A stretch of DNA of 64,000 bases. Source: Rodentibacter caecimuris. Lineage in GTDB: Bacteria; Pseudomonadota; Gammaproteobacteria; Enterobacterales; Pasteurellaceae. Below the pieces are notes generated by a model that saw only the letters and a list, made by a program, of their open reading frames with translations, was not told the origin of the DNA and did not search any database. Below, in pieces: positions 44,837 through 53,189 of this stretch. The stretch covers positions 1,550,001-1,614,000 of the forward strand of contig NZ_BBXJ01000001.1 in NCBI RefSeq assembly GCF_001019715.1, given 5' to 3'. Every line of letters begins with the position of its first letter. Within the stretch, counting starts at the first letter, position 1. The position numbers and the translations under genes are program-made.

Positions 44837-44873
44837 AACCGCACTTTTAAATTGTTCAGCCTAAAAGTGCGGT
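44837..44873 (-). terminator. Uptake-motif hairpin after immunity copy 2
   Basis: AACCGCACTTTTA faces TAAAAGTGCGGTT, with a run of T residues on the far side. The same hairpin follows copy 1, so it was duplicated with the gene. Confidence 0.75.
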
Positions 44874-44884
44874 TAATTTTTCCG

Positions 44885-46044
44885 TTATTTTTTCGGTTTT
44901 TTCGGCAGACCCGTTTCTAAATCTAACCCATTATCCACTCGAACGCCTGCCTGATTTGCCAGTTTCATCATTAATGCCTCACTTGGTTTTGGCGGAGCTT
45001 CCCCCTCATACCAACGCTGAAAGGCAATTTTGCCATCCCATTCCGGCAAGGGGGCAGGCGGCAATGGTACAATATCGTCGAGATCGGGGACTTTGGGTTG
45101 GAGGTAGTCTTTATAGGCTAAATATTTCCAAATCATGTCATAACGTCTAGCACGTTCCGGATCTTCCTTAAGATTTAAAGCAGCTAAGTATTTTTCTTTT
45201 CTAGTATTACTAAATACTCCAACTAAAACATTTGCGGAAAGAGCACTACCATTTTTTACACCTTGATGAAACGCTCCCAGTGCTTTTTGATATTCTTTCT
45301 TTCAAGCCCAATACCTAACATAACTGACGCTTTACCTAATCCTTGTTCCGAAGCGCAAGCTAACAGCTGGTCATAAATTTTTAAACGTAGCGGTCTTGTT
45401 TCTTCATCGTTAATATCTGTCAGAATATCTCCAACAACATACTGCGCTTCCCGACTGCCTAAATCCGCCGCCTTTCTTAAATAAGCATACTTGCCGTCTT
45501 TTTCGGTACGCACGCCATACCCCACATCTAAATAACCGTACAGATTGTAATAAGCGGTGGCAGGCAGTTGTTTTGCCAACTCTTCATTGAGATTATGCAC
45601 TTCCGTTTGCGGCATATCGGCACTGATTCGTCCGCTTTTTAATAAGTATTGCAAGCGAATATTGGCTTTATAATCGCCGTTTAGTGCTGCAATGCGGTAA
45701 TACCTCGCTAATCCGTTCCATACCGCATCGCCCCGTTTGCCCGTCCACATATTGTGCAGGTCGTGGTACAACGCATAATTATACAGTTGTTGGGTTTCCG
45801 CCGAGAGTTCAGGTTTTTCTTCGTGCTTGCAGACAAATTCCAGACTTGCCTGTAATTGCTCCATTTTTTCCATTTTGTTTTTTTCCGCTTGATATTTATT
45901 TATATAATCTTCAATAAAATTGCTTGAAGGTGAATGCCCCGCACCGCCCAAATCGATTCCATTGAAGAAACGAGTACCTACCCAAATCGCGATTACAATT
46001 AAGGCGATTATGCTAATCACTAGCCATTTTAAAATTCGTACCAT
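44885..46044 (-). pseudogene. Second copy of the T6SS immunity-type gene, broken by loss of one GAAA unit
   Basis: The first 262-codon frame (MVRILKWLVISIIALIVIAI) follows the intact copy closely up to LERK, then ends after about 12 foreign residues. The remainder continues in another frame to the same C-terminus (DNGLDLETGLPKKPKK, 44885). At the break (about 45290-45305) this copy has two GAAA units where copy 1 has three (GAAAGAAAGAATA against GAAAGAAAGAAAGAATA). The shift is thus one tetranucleotide. Otherwise well conserved, so the damage is recent. Confidence 0.8.
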
Positions 46045-46113
46045 TATTAATCACTCCGGAAAATCACAATGAGAAAATCTCATCCGTAAAACACTAAAAA
46101 CACATTAAAAAAC

Positions 46114-46151
46114 AACCGCACTTTTAAATTGTTCAGCCTAAAAGTGCGGTT
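46114..46151 (-). terminator. Uptake-motif hairpin after immunity copy 1
   Basis: AACCGCACTTTTA / TAAAAGTGCGGTT, 11 bases beyond the stop of the intact copy. Confidence 0.75.
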
Positions 46152-46161
46152 AACTGTTCCA

Positions 46162-47328
46162 TTATTTTTTCGGTTTTTTCGGCAGACCCGTTTCTAAATC
46201 TAACCCATTATCCACTCGGACGCCTGCCTGATTTGCCAGTTTCATCATTAATGCCTCACTCGGTTTGGGCGGGGCATCGCCTTCATACCAACGCTGAAAG
46301 GCAATTTTGCCATCCCATTCCGGCAAGGGAGCTGGCGGTAACGGCACAATATCGTCAAGATCGGGAACTTTAGGTTGGAGGTAGTCTTTATCATAAAGAT
46401 AATCGCCGATAATTTTATAGCGACGAGATCTTTCACTATCTTCTTTAAGGTTTAAATCATCTAAATATTTATTTTTTCTTTTATTATTAAAAACTTCTGA
46501 TAAAACATTACCAGAAAGTTCACTGCCATTTTTTACACCTTGATGAAATACTTCCAGTGCCTGTCGATATTCTTTCTTTCTTTCCAATCTAAGCCCTAAC
46601 ATTTCTGAAGCATCGCCTAATCCTTGTTCCGAAGCACAAGCGCGTAGTTGATTAATCTGTTTTATTCGTATTTCTAATGTATCGTCATCATTAATTTTAC
46701 CTAATATATCCGCCACAACATACTGTGCTTCCCGACTCCCTAAATCCGCCGCCTTTCTTAAGTAAGCATATTGACCGTCTTTTTCGGTACGTACCCCATA
46801 TCCTACATCTAAATAACCGTACAGATTGTAATAAGCGGTTGCAGGTAGCTGTTTTGCCAACTCTTCATTGAGATTATGCACTTCTGTTTGCGGCATATCG
46901 GCACTGATACGTCCGCTTTTGAGTAGATATTGCAAGCGGATGTTGGCTTTATAATCTCCGTTCATCGCTGCTATGCGGTAATACCTTGCCAAGCCGTCCC
47001 ATACCGCATCGCCTCGTTTGCCCGTCCACATATTGTGCAGGTCGTGGTATAACGCATAGTTATACAGTTGTTGAGTTTCTGCCGAGAGTTCGGGTTTCTC
47101 TTCGTGTTTGCAGACAAATTCCAGACTTGCCTGTAATTGTTCCATTTTTTCCATTTTGTTTTTTTCCGCTTGATATTTATTCATATAGTCTTCAATAAAA
47201 TTGCTTGAAGGTGTATGCCCCGCACCACCCAAATCAATCCCGTTGAAGAAACGATTGCCTGCCCAAATCGCGATTACAATTAAGGCGATTATGCTAACCA
47301 CTAACCATTTAAAAATACGTGCCATCAT
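46162..47328 (-). CDS. Probable immunity protein of the phospholipase effector (Sel1-like, DUF6396-like), intact copy
   Basis: A 388-residue protein. The N-terminal membrane helix (WLVVSIIALIVIAIWAGNRF) is followed by a helical-repeat domain exposed to the periplasm. The repeat blocks include WDGLARYYRIAAMNGDYKAN, YAYLRKAADLGSREAQYVVA and YRQALEVFHQGVKNGSEL, as in Sel1-type proteins. The C-terminus is proline-rich (VPDLDDIVPLPPAPLPEWDG). Antidotes of Tle5 phospholipases are Sel1-type periplasmic proteins. Its ATG overlaps the effector's stop (TAATG), strongly suggesting effector/immunity coupling. Two damaged copies follow. Confidence 0.7.
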   Translation of the reverse strand: MMARIFKWLVVSIIALIVIAIWAGNRFFNGIDLGGAGHTPSSNFIEDYMNKYQAEKNKMEKMEQLQASLEFVCKHEEKPELSAETQQLYNYALYHDLHNMWTGKRGDAVWDGLARYYRIAAMNGDYKANIRLQYLLKSGRISADMPQTEVHNLNEELAKQLPATAYYNLYGYLDVGYGVRTEKDGQYAYLRKAADLGSREAQYVVADILGKINDDDTLEIRIKQINQLRACASEQGLGDASEMLGLRLERKKEYRQALEVFHQGVKNGSELSGNVLSEVFNNKRKNKYLDDLNLKEDSERSRRYKIIGDYLYDKDYLQPKVPDLDDIVPLPPAPLPEWDGKIAFQRWYEGDAPPKPSEALMMKLANQAGVRVDNGLDLETGLPKKPKK

Positions 47329-49454
47329 TAATCACTCCGACTAACCGTTGGATCCGCCCGATAAAATTCCCGTAGAGCGCATTCTGGAGAAGTTTTTAAT
47401 TCTACCGCCTCTTTATTTGCTCTCATTAATTCTCTCCATTTTCTAAATGCCTCTTTCGCCACCGCATAATCATGCATATTATCCGGATTCGCCTCTCTGT
47501 TTTTATTGGTGTGCAAATCCCATAAGCGTTTGCGTAACCCTTCCGCTACTTCGCCACATTCCATAATAATGCCTAGCTCCGTGTCCACCTGCATACTCCT
47601 TGTGTTGAGATTTGCCGAGCTGATAACGGTAAACACATCGTCCATAATGGTGACTTTGGAATGTACATAAACTTCTGTTAATGTCTCGTTGCCTTTGCTG
47701 TCTTTGTAGCTATGCACATATTTGCCGTGCTCATCTTTTGGCATTAATGTGCAAATATGCGCTTTAATCCCCGGTGTATCACTGATTTCATAGCCTAGTT
47801 CTTTGGTGAGGTTGGTTTCCTCTTGGCTTAATTCTTGATTTTCAATGGGATTTGCCTCTTGGCTGTTTGGGTTATTTGTTTTTTTGGCGTTCTGTTCCCC
47901 TTGTTTTTTCTCGGCTTCACGCTGTTTGGCTTTGAAATCGGCAAGCTCTTTTTCAAGACGTTGAATTGCTTGTTCGTTGGCTTGATACTCCGCCTCCGCC
48001 GCCGCTTTTCCCTCCGGGCTAGGCATTTGTCTTACCTTATTGTACAAAACTGGCCGAATGACTTTGCGATTACCTAATTCCAGTTCCAGCTCTTGACGTT
48101 TAATCGCTCTCGCCACGCCCGGCATCACCTCTTGTTTGCCCAATAATTTAAACATTTCATTGGTGGTGTACGTGCCTTTGCCAATGCCTTCATCGGAAGA
48201 ATTCGTTACGGTAAACCAGTGTATCGGTCCTTCAGCCCGTCCGCCACTTTTCAGTTTTTCCCAGTGGGCGATAAATTCCCGTACTAACGGTGGAAAACGA
48301 AAATACTGATTTTCGGTGTAAAGATAACTGGTGGTCTGTTTAATATTTTTTAAATAGACTTTCATAATGTCTTCGACATCCGGTTGGTCATAGGTACGCA
48401 GGATTTGCGCCATCAACAGTTTACTGTCTTCAACCAGTGATGGATTAGGCGGATAATCTTCTCGGGTCAATCCATTACGCTGTGCCGTTAAATTGCTCTC
48501 AACAGCATCCCCACCCCATTGCATATTATTTTTTCTATCCCAAGATTGACAAAAATTGTGGTTAATATCCCACAGCACTTGACCTGTCACAATGCTGGAG
48601 ACATCTTGAAGTGGTGTTGGGCTGTTTTTACCTTGATTCGGCGCAGTTGTTTTTAGCGAATGTTCACCGGTATCCCAATAGTTATCTACCATGTTATGTT
48701 CTAACACAAAACCTACGGCAACGTCAGGTTTGTCATAATCAATTAACACTGTTTTTTGATGGTGGGAAGGCGCATATTTGAGTGCAACTTCAGCACCTCC
48801 CGGTAAGGTTGTATCTTTATAATGATTATTCTGCGTTGCAACCTGACGGTTTTTATACACCAAATTTGTTCTTTTCGCCGACTGGGTAAATTCAACCAGT
48901 TTTTTATGCTTTTCTATTTCGTGAGCTTCCCATACATGGATAACCCCATCCGTTTTTGCCGTCGTAATGGCATTACCCAAACGTCCTCGAATCGCGTCAA
49001 ACCACCAATGGTCATAGTTAGTCTGCTCGTCCGTCACGCCTTCAACTTTATTTTTAAAAGGTACCTGCGGTTTATTACCGAGATTAGCCTCTGACCATGT
49101 TTGCACATGACCTGCCATACTCCACACCAAAATCCGAACTTTCACCCCTTCAAGCGCTTTTTGAATCAATAAATCACCAATACAAGGCGAGTGACCGTCC
49201 CGTTTAAAATGCATAGACGGCTGAAAGCCCCAAATCGCAATATCAATAGAGGATTTGGCATTTTCAATTCTGTTATGCAACTCTTCAAAGGCTTCTTTGC
49301 CGTTGACTAAAGCTTTAAAGGTCGCCGGCACCGGTTGGCTACGGGTTCCATTGTCAAATTTTTCCGCATTCTCTAAAAACCAACTAAAATTGATGGTCGA
49401 ACACAATTTATATTTCGTTGTGGGGACACGAATGATTTTACCGTTATCTGACAT
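47328..49454 (-). CDS. T6SS phospholipase D effector (Tle5/PldA-like)
   Basis: A 708-residue phospholipase with two HKD motifs: HQKTVLID (His232, Lys234, Asp239) and HSKVTIMD (His598, Lys600, Asp605), each followed by a conserved stretch (AVGFVLEHNMVDNYWD; SSANLNTRSMQVDTELGI). A lysine/glutamate-rich coiled coil (LADFKAKQREAEKKQGEQNA) lies between them. No signal peptide, as expected for a T6SS cargo. It lies directly after vgrG and before the immunity gene, the standard order. Predicted to hydrolyse target-cell phospholipids in the periplasm. Confidence 0.85.
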   Translation of the reverse strand: MSDNGKIIRVPTTKYKLCSTINFSWFLENAEKFDNGTRSQPVPATFKALVNGKEAFEELHNRIENAKSSIDIAIWGFQPSMHFKRDGHSPCIGDLLIQKALEGVKVRILVWSMAGHVQTWSEANLGNKPQVPFKNKVEGVTDEQTNYDHWWFDAIRGRLGNAITTAKTDGVIHVWEAHEIEKHKKLVEFTQSAKRTNLVYKNRQVATQNNHYKDTTLPGGAEVALKYAPSHHQKTVLIDYDKPDVAVGFVLEHNMVDNYWDTGEHSLKTTAPNQGKNSPTPLQDVSSIVTGQVLWDINHNFCQSWDRKNNMQWGGDAVESNLTAQRNGLTREDYPPNPSLVEDSKLLMAQILRTYDQPDVEDIMKVYLKNIKQTTSYLYTENQYFRFPPLVREFIAHWEKLKSGGRAEGPIHWFTVTNSSDEGIGKGTYTTNEMFKLLGKQEVMPGVARAIKRQELELELGNRKVIRPVLYNKVRQMPSPEGKAAAEAEYQANEQAIQRLEKELADFKAKQREAEKKQGEQNAKKTNNPNSQEANPIENQELSQEETNLTKELGYEISDTPGIKAHICTLMPKDEHGKYVHSYKDSKGNETLTEVYVHSKVTIMDDVFTVISSANLNTRSMQVDTELGIIMECGEVAEGLRKRLWDLHTNKNREANPDNMHDYAVAKEAFRKWRELMRANKEAVELKTSPECALREFYRADPTVSRSD

Positions 49455-49463
49455 ATTCTTTCC

Positions 49464-51881
49464 TTACTTGATTAGTCCTTTTACCAACGCATCATAAACT
49501 TTTGCAATATCTAAAACAGATTGGTGGTTGGTCTCGTCATATTGATAGAATCCCTCATTCATTAGTTCATCATTATTGCTCTCTTTTTCAAATGACTCAA
49601 TCATGGGAATTTCATAATTCAAACCGTTAACAAATCGAATTTCATATTTTTCAATATGCTCTTCATGAACAATTTCGATTTCCCCTTTATCATCTGTCAC
49701 GCCTCGACCCAATTCCCGACCATCTGCATAAAGCGTGTAAGGCATGCCAATCAGCGGACGTTTAGTATGCGGCGATTGGAAAAACGTCAATCGCATTGGC
49801 GGTAATGTGGCTGAATTCACTTCCGTATTAAAACGCGTCACATGTTCCAACTCGGTACTTTCCTGACAAAGTTCCCCCTCAATATACACATTCCCTATCA
49901 GCTCAATTCCCTCTCGGTTGATAACTATCGAACCGCCCGGGCCACTGATTTCTACCGTTTCGTAACCCTCTAAATCAAATTGTTCGCAGATTTGCTCAAA
50001 CAGTTCGCCCGCCTGCCAACTGCCGTTTTGCGCGATGTCGATGTTGAGTTCATTGCCGACGTGGATGATGGTGTCGCCATGTACATTGACATAACGGTTG
50101 TTATTGATGTTAAGGAGGTCATCTTGTTCCACTTTGGTGAGGCGGTTGCGTCCGATGTGGTTGGTTTGGTCTCGGTTGACGGTTAAGGCTTCGTCTTGAT
50201 TGACGCTTTCCGTGCGGTTGTTGCCGATGTGGACGGTTTCATTTCGGTTCACTTGTTCGGTGCGGTTATGCCCGATTTGGGTGGTTTCGTCGTGTTTGAC
50301 GAGGTGGTTGAGGTCTTTTTCGGCGTGGATAAAAATCTCTTCTTGTCCGTTTTCGTCTTCAAAACGCAGTTCGTTAAAGCCGTTACCTTTGTGACTTTTG
50401 GATTTTATTGTGGTGCGGGTTTTATGTTCCGGTAGTTTATAGGGCGGTTCGGTGGTGCTGTGATAGGTGCGCCCCACCACTATCGGTTGGTCGGGGTCGC
50501 CGTTGAGGTATTTGACCAGCACTTCATCGCCGATTCGCGGTATCATCATATTACCGTATTGCGCACCCGCCCAGCCTTGAATCACCCGTATCCAGCAAGA
50601 GCTGTGTTCGTCTCCGTTGCTCCGTCTGTCCCACGGGAAGTGTAGTTTAACCCGTCCCCATTCGTCACAGTAGATTTCTTCGCCTTCAGGGCCGACCACA
50701 TGCGCCACTTGGGTGCCACGAATAATCGGGCGGGGTTTTGGCGGGCTGCGCCAAGGTTTGTGATGAGGGATGAGGAATAGGGTGTTTTCGTAATGGTTGC
50801 CACTTTTTGAGGGTTCGTCTTCAACCGTTGCCCGTTCTATCGCTTCTTCCTCTAACACACCGATTTGGCTTCCCCTATGTTCGACACGTACTACTAACCA
50901 TTCTTGGTTGAATGCCGCTGAGTGGTGTCCTTCGAGGGTAAAACCGTAACCCGGTATGACGCGCATATCATCGCCCATAGCCTGTGCCGTTTCTGACTGC
51001 GCCAGTTCTGCCTCCAACCGATAACGGCTAAAGGGGTTGCCTTGTTCGTCCCGTTTGTATCGACCGGGGTAATCGTAGTGTTCATAAACGCTCGGCGAAT
51101 TGACCGCACTTTTAGGCGATTGGGGGGAGGAAGAATCCTTTAGAGCGGCAGATTGGGCGGTATGTTGATGTTCTAAGTTGTAGTTAGGATTTAAGAAGGT
51201 GTAATCACGTAAAGTTTGCCGGTTTGTGGTCAGTCTGTGGCGGTATTCAAACTGCCAAAGACTGGCAAAAGGGCGGTCGCCTGCCGGATTGGCGTTATAG
51301 GTGAGGGTGCCTAAAATGGGCGAAGACCGACTTTGATGGGCAAAACATAATTCGTGGCTGCCGATATCATGTTTGAAATAATAATACCAGCCTTCTTCTG
51401 CCGCTAAGCGTTCAATAAAGGCGATATCCGTTTCCCGATATTGTACGCAATAGTCCCGCCCCCAATCCGACGGTAACGGTTCGAAGGTGACTTTTTCTAC
51501 CCGATTTTTTTGCAACAACGTGCGGATGATTTTTTCGCTGTTTTGATGTTGGAAAATGCGGCTGTCCGATTGCAACCCCGCCCGGACTAACGCCGGCTCT
51601 ACCACCATATTATAGTGGGTGCGCACAAAGCCCGTTTTACCCAACCCGAATCCCGTGACAATTCCATTGACATAGCGCACTGCTTTATCCCCCTGCCAAA
51701 AGGTGAAGGTGACCGATTTATCCATCAATGCCGAAAAGGGAATATTCGGGTCAAAACTGGATAACATCAGTTCTAAACGAAAAGGTTCGGAAAGTCCTTC
51801 GGTTAAATAAAAACTTACCACATCAAAATAGTATTTATCACCAGTATCAAGGGTGTAGCGGTAGTCGGATTGGGTTGTCAT
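49464..51881 (-). CDS. vgrG: T6SS spike protein VgrG with C-terminal extension
   Basis: An 805-residue VgrG. The gp27-like N-terminus includes RYVNGIVTGFG and RETDIAFIERLAAEEGWYYY. The gp5-like OB domain includes GEEIYCDEWGRVKLHFPWDR, CWIRVIQGWAGAQYGNMMIP and RIGDEVLVKYLNGDPDQPIV. The needle repeat region (VNRNETVHIGNNRTESVNQD) follows. Beyond about residue 690 is an extension with a transthyretin-like stretch (LIGMPYTLYADGRELGRGVT, DDKGEIEIVHEE), which in other VgrGs docks the effector. It heads the vgrG-effector-immunity cluster. No other T6SS structural genes are in the window, so it depends on a secretion system elsewhere. Confidence 0.92.
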   Translation of the reverse strand: MTTQSDYRYTLDTGDKYYFDVVSFYLTEGLSEPFRLELMLSSFDPNIPFSALMDKSVTFTFWQGDKAVRYVNGIVTGFGLGKTGFVRTHYNMVVEPALVRAGLQSDSRIFQHQNSEKIIRTLLQKNRVEKVTFEPLPSDWGRDYCVQYRETDIAFIERLAAEEGWYYYFKHDIGSHELCFAHQSRSSPILGTLTYNANPAGDRPFASLWQFEYRHRLTTNRQTLRDYTFLNPNYNLEHQHTAQSAALKDSSSPQSPKSAVNSPSVYEHYDYPGRYKRDEQGNPFSRYRLEAELAQSETAQAMGDDMRVIPGYGFTLEGHHSAAFNQEWLVVRVEHRGSQIGVLEEEAIERATVEDEPSKSGNHYENTLFLIPHHKPWRSPPKPRPIIRGTQVAHVVGPEGEEIYCDEWGRVKLHFPWDRRSNGDEHSSCWIRVIQGWAGAQYGNMMIPRIGDEVLVKYLNGDPDQPIVVGRTYHSTTEPPYKLPEHKTRTTIKSKSHKGNGFNELRFEDENGQEEIFIHAEKDLNHLVKHDETTQIGHNRTEQVNRNETVHIGNNRTESVNQDEALTVNRDQTNHIGRNRLTKVEQDDLLNINNNRYVNVHGDTIIHVGNELNIDIAQNGSWQAGELFEQICEQFDLEGYETVEISGPGGSIVINREGIELIGNVYIEGELCQESTELEHVTRFNTEVNSATLPPMRLTFFQSPHTKRPLIGMPYTLYADGRELGRGVTDDKGEIEIVHEEHIEKYEIRFVNGLNYEIPMIESFEKESNNDELMNEGFYQYDETNHQSVLDIAKVYDALVKGLIK

Positions 51882-52342
51882 AAATCATCCTTTATTTAAC
51901 ACATATAAAAATAGCATTAGTATAGTGCAGTTTTATATATCTCTAAATGAAACAATTAACTGAATTTAAAATTTTTCGGAAATACTATGTAGCCTAAAGT
52001 GCCATTCATGCCATATCTAAGCAATAAATTGATGGGATTACGGTTATTTTTACAAAAATCTCAATAACCTTACGAGAAAACAAAGTAATTAATTGAAAAT
52101 AAACTCGCTTTAAATTTACAAAAAATAAACAGAGAGTTGTTATCAATTCAAACTCCATTTATTGATAATAATAATTTAGCATGTTAATGATCAACAAACA
52201 AACGTTGATTTTGTGATAGCGTTAACATTTTTATAGAAATTTTATTTGCTAATTTTTCCCTAATTCTTACTCCTTAGAATACGCACCATTGAAAGGCAGT
52301 ATTTCACTGCTTCAAAATTCAATCTCAAACAAGGAGAAACGT
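51882..52342. other. AT-rich region upstream of vgrG without a gene
   Basis: No credible frame on either strand. It should contain the vgrG promoter (minus) and the promoter of the broken exported gene (plus). No repeat or hairpin of note was seen. Confidence 0.4.
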
Positions 52343-52696
52343 ATGAAAAAAGCAAGTAAAACCTTATTAACCACTTTATTAGCCGGAAGCGTGACATTTG
52401 GTGTGGTAAATATCGCTCAAGCAATGTCGTCGGACGCACAAGCATTTCCTTTGAATAGGCAATAAATATCGCCATAGACAAAAAAAAGCAAAGTGGCTGA
52501 AGCCGATTTCATATTTCGAGACAGGCAAGAATTTTATAAAATTGAAACTCTTGCGAACGGACAGCGTTTCCACGTTATCGTAAATGGCGAAAACGGACAG
52601 ATTATAGATATGCCAATGAAACACCGAGGGATGCATAAAGGCGAACACAAAGACTGGCACGGTAAAGCTACCGCACTGAGAGAAAGCATATACTAA
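52343..52696 (+). pseudogene. Broken gene for a small exported protein (PepSY-like)
   Basis: AAGGAG precedes an ATG giving a clean signal peptide (MKKASKTLLTTLLAGSVTFG, ending AQA). After AFPLN the frame ends in TAA. A middle piece AINIAIDKKK is in a second frame, and the body (KVAEADFIFRDRQEFYKIET, then FHVIVNGENGQIID) continues in the third, to TAA at 52696. Two frame changes are needed, one of them at an eight-A run. The body resembles PepSY-type periplasmic domains. A decayed gene, unless both shifts are read errors. Confidence 0.55.
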
Positions 52697-52806
52697 GTTA
52701 TTCTATCCGCTGACAAAGATCATTAAATAATGTTTTGAGCATCTTGCAACTTGTCATTATTCGGCTTATTATTGTTTGCAATCAATAATTGTTTGTGGAG
52801 TGCATT

Positions 52807-53136
52807 ATGAATATCATAAAAAAAATATTAACGTTGCTATTCCCTCCAATCTTTCGTGAAATAGCGACAAGAGCGTTCTACTATACAAAGTATCTCCATT
52901 ATCGCTTTAAAGTTTGGAAACATCCAAAAGCATTAAAACGTGTGTATTTATTTTTTATTGCACTTGTAGCCATTGTGGCAATTACTGTTTCTTTAATGTC
53001 ATTCTTTGCTTTCGTAATGGTTCTTTTAATAACCTCTTTGCGTACAGAGAAATATGAGTACCATGATGACTACTATGAATATAATCCCTCTAATCCTTTT
53101 GGGCATGATTACAACCAACATAATTATGATAATTAA
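52807..53136 (+). CDS. Small membrane protein of unknown function
   Basis: About 109 residues from MNIIKKILTLLFPPIFREIA; GGAG lies before this ATG, while an in-frame TTG six codons earlier has none. One to two hydrophobic segments (VYLFFIALVAIVAITVSLMS, FFAFVMVLLITSL), then an aromatic and asparagine-rich polar tail (YEYHDDYYEYNPSNPFGHDY). Alone on the plus strand within the ICE; a bidirectional terminator follows. No family recognised. Confidence 0.55.
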   Translation: MNIIKKILTLLFPPIFREIATRAFYYTKYLHYRFKVWKHPKALKRVYLFFIALVAIVAITVSLMSFFAFVMVLLITSLRTEKYEYHDDYYEYNPSNPFGHDYNQHNYDN

Positions 53137-53138
53137 AG

Positions 53139-53168
53139 AATACCCCGCTATCAATATAACGGGGTATT
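53139..53168. terminator. Bidirectional terminator between the small membrane gene and traG
   Basis: AATACCCCG / CGGGGTATT with a 12-base loop and T-rich flanks on both strands. Confidence 0.8.
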
Positions 53169-53189
53169 TTATTCTTTATTTTTTATAGT

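Noticed and set aside
49980-50645. Several plus-strand frames antisense to vgrG
   Set aside because: Shadows of the repetitive needle region of VgrG; composition follows the coding strand.
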